DNA of 9,431 nt, taken from assembly GCA_030594505.1 (NCBI GenBank), contig JAUVFC010000051.1, forward strand, positions 1-9,431, given 5' to 3'. Positions 6,827-9,431 of the stretch are shown here, piece by piece (position 1 is the first letter of the stretch; each line of letters opens with the position of its first letter). This stretch comes from Desulfobacterales bacterium. GTDB lineage: Bacteria > Desulfobacterota > Desulfobacteria > Desulfobacterales > C00003106. Both the position numbers and the translations under genes were made by a program. The notes beneath the pieces are model-generated. The model was not told the origin of the DNA, searched no databases, and worked only from the letters and a program-made list of their open reading frames with translations.

Positions 6827-6909
6827 GAATATCGAACAAGGAATTATGAATGATGAAATAAATCATAAAGAACAAACCTTCGTAATTCGAAATTCCTTGT
6901 TCGATATTC
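6827..6909. repeat. 19-bp perfect inverted repeat (dispersed spacer-repeat type)
   Basis: GAATATCGAACAAGGAATT (6827-6845) and AATTCCTTGTTCGATATTC (6891-6909) are exact reverse complements around a 45-base AT-rich loop. Weaker complementarity continues inward (AATTATGAATGATGAA against AATTTCGAATTACGAA in reverse complement). It sits in the 440-bp spacer between the minus-strand selB unit and rng. The wording (repeated TTCGATATTC and AATTC) resembles spacer repeats I recall from deltaproteobacterial genomes, but that resemblance is from memory. A short frame through it (6846-6941) is probably not a gene. Confidence 0.7.
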
Positions 6910-6937
6910 GAATAGTGCTCGCTCGACTCGGCAATAC

Positions 6938-6965
6938 TTGACTCTTTCAACGAAAATAGCAAAAT
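6938..6965 (+). promoter_or_regulatory. Possible weak promoter for rng-ptsH-ptsI
   Basis: TTGACT (6938-6943), a 16-base spacer and CAAAAT (6960-6965) lie about 95 bases before rng. The -35 box is good but the -10 box matches only 4 of 6. No better candidate was found between 6910 and 7061, so this is the best guess only. Confidence 0.3.
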
Positions 6966-7061
6966 TTTTAAAGCGCTAAATTGTTACAAAACTTTTAATC
7001 CTCTTAGGGGAATGGGTTGTACTTTAATAAGTTTTAGAAAGTTAGAGACATTATTTTATCT

Positions 7062-8540
7062 ATGACAAAAAAAATATTAATAAATGCGGTCGATCCGGAA
7101 GAATGCAGGATTGCCACGGTTAAAGATGGCCGTCTGGAAGATTTTACCATAGAGACAGCAGCCCGGGAAATTACCAGGGGAAATATATACAAAGGTGTTG
7201 TGGCAAAGGTTGAGCCTTCCCTTCAGGCCGCGTTTGTGGATTACGGAGCCGGCAGACACGGTTTTCTCCAAAAGCATGAGATCCACCAGGATTATTACCA
7301 GGACAATATCGCTGCCGGCAAGAGAAAAAATTTGTCGATTCAACAGGTTATCAGGCCGGGCCAGGAGCTGCTCATTCAAATTACCAAGGACGAGACCGGA
7401 AACAAAGGAGCAATGCTGACCACTTTCATCTCCCTTGCGGGGCGCTATCTGGTCCTGATGCCCGGGAGTGCGAACCAGGGGATATCTCGAAAGATTGAAG
7501 ATGAAAAAGAGCGGCAACGTCTGAAAAAAGTGATCGAGTCATTAAATATCTCCGAAGGATTTGGAGTGATTGTCCGGACGGCAGGAGAGGAACAGACAAA
7601 GACAGCGCTTTCACGTGATTTTCAATATCTTCTTCGACTATGGCGAACCATTAATAAGCTTGGAATATCTCAACCGGCGCCGGCGCTTCTTTATAAAGAA
7701 AGGCATGTGGTTATTCGCTCCATTAGAGACCGGTTCACAACGGACGTCAACGAGATATTGGTGGATAACAGCGACGTCTTCCAGGATATTAAACAGTTCA
7801 TGAAAGTAATTGCTCCGCGCCAGACCAGGGTTGTAAAATTATACAAGGATCCAAAACCTGTATTCACAAAATATCAACTCGAGGATCAGATTGCGAGTAT
7901 CTTTGCACGCCGCGTTTCTCTTAAATCAGGCGGGTCGCTTGTAATCGACAGTACGGAAGCATTAGTGGCAATAGATGTAAACTCCGGCAAGGCAACCAGA
8001 GAAAAATCGATCGAGTCGACCGCTTTTATGACAAATCGTGAAGCGGCTGAAGAGATTGCCCGTCAACTCCGCATGCGTGACCTTGGAGGGTTGATTGTTA
8101 TCGATTTCATCGACATGCGTGACAAGAAGCATAACATGTCTGTTGAAAAAGCGATGAAGTCACACACAAAGGAAGACAAAGCCCGGATCAATCTGGGAAG
8201 GATATCCAAATTCGGTCTCATGGAGATGTCCAGGCAACGGTTGCGACCTCCCATTGAATACGGGACATATATCCCCTGTGTTTACTGTCATGGAAAGGGG
8301 CTGACACCTTCTGTTGAGACACTCGCATTGGCTTTTTTACGAAAACTTCGTTCCGTGGCCATAAAAGGGGAAAACGGGAGGGTCACGGGAAGCGTACCGG
8401 TTGATGTGGCCGACTACCTTTTGAACAAAAAACGAAAAGAACTGTTAGAAATTGAACAACGGCATAATCTGCTGATCCGTATTGAAGGCGATAAAACGTT
8501 TCCGCCAGGAGAAGATAGGATTGTGTGTGAAAAAGAGTAA
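7062..8540 (+). CDS. rng: Ribonuclease G (RNase E/G family)
   Basis: RNase G is an endoribonuclease that cuts single-stranded AU-rich RNA, matures the 16S rRNA 5' end and starts mRNA decay. The protein has 492 residues, matching RNase G (about 490) rather than RNase E, and lacks a long disordered C-terminal scaffold. Visible are the N-terminal MTKKILINA, an S1 RNA-binding domain (about 36-125) opening with GNIYKGVVAKV, and FVDYGAGRHGFL. The catalytic DNase-I-like region has AIDVNSGK (D305) and VIDFIDM (D348), which fit the magnesium-binding aspartates. The RISKFGLMEMSRQRLRP segment leads into CVYCHGKG (C406 and C409), the zinc-link cysteines that join subunits. The Pro usually following the first Cys is replaced by Val. 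The ATG at 7062 lies in an AT-rich leader and has only a weak ribosome binding site (AGAG). The stop is 3 bases before ptsH. Confidence 0.95.
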   Translation: MTKKILINAVDPEECRIATVKDGRLEDFTIETAAREITRGNIYKGVVAKVEPSLQAAFVDYGAGRHGFLQKHEIHQDYYQDNIAAGKRKNLSIQQVIRPGQELLIQITKDETGNKGAMLTTFISLAGRYLVLMPGSANQGISRKIEDEKERQRLKKVIESLNISEGFGVIVRTAGEEQTKTALSRDFQYLLRLWRTINKLGISQPAPALLYKERHVVIRSIRDRFTTDVNEILVDNSDVFQDIKQFMKVIAPRQTRVVKLYKDPKPVFTKYQLEDQIASIFARRVSLKSGGSLVIDSTEALVAIDVNSGKATREKSIESTAFMTNREAAEEIARQLRMRDLGGLIVIDFIDMRDKKHNMSVEKAMKSHTKEDKARINLGRISKFGLMEMSRQRLRPPIEYGTYIPCVYCHGKGLTPSVETLALAFLRKLRSVAIKGENGRVTGSVPVDVADYLLNKKRKELLEIEQRHNLLIRIEGDKTFPPGEDRIVCEKE

Positions 8541-8543
8541 AAT

Positions 8544-8807
8544 ATGGAACTCATCAGGACAATGACTGTGGAAAATGAATTCGGGCTGCACGCCAGGGCT
8601 GCGGCTCAGATCGTCAAGGCGGCTGAAAAGGCCAGAGGCGCGGTGTTTATTGAAAAAGACGGACAATGTGCCGACGCGTCGAGTATTCTGGACATCCTGA
8701 CTCTCAACTGCCCTATGGGAAGCACTATTACAGTAAGGGTGGATACCACTGAAGATAAAGATATACTTGAGTCTATTGAACGGCTGATTAAATTAGGAGA
8801 ATCATAG
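8544..8807 (+). CDS. ptsH: Phosphocarrier protein HPr
   Basis: HPr takes a phosphoryl group from Enzyme I on a histidine and passes it to EIIA proteins of the phosphotransferase system. The 87 residues are the family length. The active-site motif is NEFGLHARAAAQIVK with the phosphorylated His at residue 16. The regulatory-site region reads DASSILDILTL; S47 sits where Ser46 of Gram-positive HPr would be, so regulation by an HPr kinase is conceivable, though none is visible here. The gene lies between rng (3-base gap) and ptsI (4-base gap), so co-transcription is very likely. The ribosome binding site is weak (AAGAG at 8533-8537), which fits translational coupling to rng. Whether it serves sugar uptake or a purely regulatory (nitrogen-type) phosphorelay cannot be decided from this window. 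Confidence 0.95.
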   Translation: MELIRTMTVENEFGLHARAAAQIVKAAEKARGAVFIEKDGQCADASSILDILTLNCPMGSTITVRVDTTEDKDILESIERLIKLGES

Positions 8808-8811
8808 CAAC

Positions 8812-9431
8812 GTGCCCCACGAAAAAGCAAAAAGCATCATTCTCAAGGGGATCGGAGGATCGCCCGGCATCACTATCGGCAAGGCATACCTCGTTGAACG
8901 GGGAAACGTGGATGTTGTTAATAAGTATTATATCAACAAAGAACATATCCGGGCCGAGGTAGAGCGTTTTAAAGACGCCGTTACCAAGTCACAAAAAGAG
9001 CTTCTTAAGATCATAGAAGAACTTCCGGAGGAATACCGGGAAAACGCATACATCCTTGATGCCCATTTAATGCTTCTTAAAGACAAAATGCTATACCAGA
9101 GCACCATTGAGAGGATTGAGGAAGAAAAGATCAATTCGGAATGGGCGCTCAAGGAATCTGTGAAGCATGTAAAAAAATTTTTCAGCAAAATGCCCGATCA
9201 CTATCTCAAAGAGCGCATCAACGATATAGTTCACGTTTCAGAACGGATATTGAGAAACCTTACCGGTCAGAGCACAGATGATATCTCTGACATCAACAAG
9301 CGGGTCATCCTGGTGGCTCGCGATCTTTCCCCGGCAGAGACCACGCAGATCCAATTAGAGCGGGTTATGGGATTTGTTACCGATCTGGGGGGGAGGACCT
9401 CACATACCGCCATCATTGCGCGTTCTCTGGA
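8812..9431 (+). CDS. ptsI: PTS Enzyme I (phosphoenolpyruvate-protein phosphotransferase), 3' end outside window
   Basis: Enzyme I autophosphorylates from phosphoenolpyruvate and phosphorylates HPr, the first step of the phosphotransferase system. The frame starts at GTG 8812, with AGGAGA at 8795-8800 spaced 11 bases, and runs open off the right edge. It shows 206 of an expected 570-590 residues. The N-terminus IILKGIGGSPGITIGKAYLV is typical. The helical HPr-binding domain spans about 40-145 and includes DAHLMLLKDKML. The swivelling phosphohistidine domain has VILVARDLSPAET and then GGRTSHTAIIARSL, with the phosphorylated His at residue 198. The PEP-binding barrel lies beyond the window. No ATG exists close to this N-terminus, so the GTG start is the natural choice. 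Confidence 0.95.
   Translation, partial: MPHEKAKSIILKGIGGSPGITIGKAYLVERGNVDVVNKYYINKEHIRAEVERFKDAVTKSQKELLKIIEELPEEYRENAYILDAHLMLLKDKMLYQSTIERIEEEKINSEWALKESVKHVKKFFSKMPDHYLKERINDIVHVSERILRNLTGQSTDDISDINKRVILVARDLSPAETTQIQLERVMGFVTDLGGRTSHTAIIARSL

Noticed and set aside
6846..6941. 31-codon frame across the 19-bp inverted repeat
   Set aside because: It is a translation of the repeat itself and has no proper ribosome binding site.
6769..6990. Inverted 9-mers TTTGTAACA and TGTTACAAA flanking the spacer repeat
   Set aside because: Nine-base matches in AT-rich DNA of this length can arise by chance, and no direct repeats flank them.
6938..7061. Strong promoter or riboswitch ahead of rng
   Set aside because: Only a weak promoter candidate was found. 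No conserved riboswitch sequence or terminator-antiterminator pair could be recognised in the leader.

Overview
This 9.4-kb window looks like ordinary chromosome from a Gram-negative bacterium, most likely a deltaproteobacterium (Desulfobacterota, sulfate-reducer-like). That placement is inferred from the style of the proteins: a long-insert AICAR-transformylase-type PurH, a SelB selenocysteine elongation factor, and an RNase G gene followed by HPr and Enzyme I. It cannot be proven without a database search. The coding strands have medium GC, while the two large gaps are AT-richer and hold almost all of the unexplained structure.

Left part (1-3520, + strand): the 3' end of a purH-type AICAR transformylase gene, then pdxA (vitamin B6 synthesis) and recJ (single-strand DNA exonuclease). 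These are closely packed and recJ begins inside the end of pdxA, so they probably form one transcription unit. A separate small gene for an unrecognised 139-aa protein follows at 3641-4060, with its own plausible promoter.

Middle (4061-6621): a 480-bp gap lies between the 139-aa gene and the convergent selB. It holds an imperfect inverted repeat with a palindromic core, a short hairpin that could end selB transcription, and a well-defined 142-bp fold-back element. The fold-back element has perfect 16-bp terminal inverted repeats and a 5-bp direct repeat at its edges, like a MITE, and it abuts the stop codon of selB. On the minus strand, selB is preceded by an overlapping 56-aa gene for a two-helix membrane protein. 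A near-consensus sigma-70 promoter and a strong ribosome binding site lie upstream of that gene.

Right part (6622-9431): a 440-bp divergent spacer carries the minus-strand promoter and a 19-bp perfect inverted repeat that resembles dispersed spacer repeats. It is followed on the + strand by rng (RNase G), ptsH (HPr) and the 5' part of ptsI (Enzyme I). These three are separated by only 3-4 bases, so RNA processing and phosphotransfer genes are probably co-transcribed.

I saw no CRISPR array, tRNA, rRNA or intact transposase. The most interesting non-routine items are the MITE-like element at the selB stop, the small membrane protein coupled to selB, and the unrecognised 139-aa protein.
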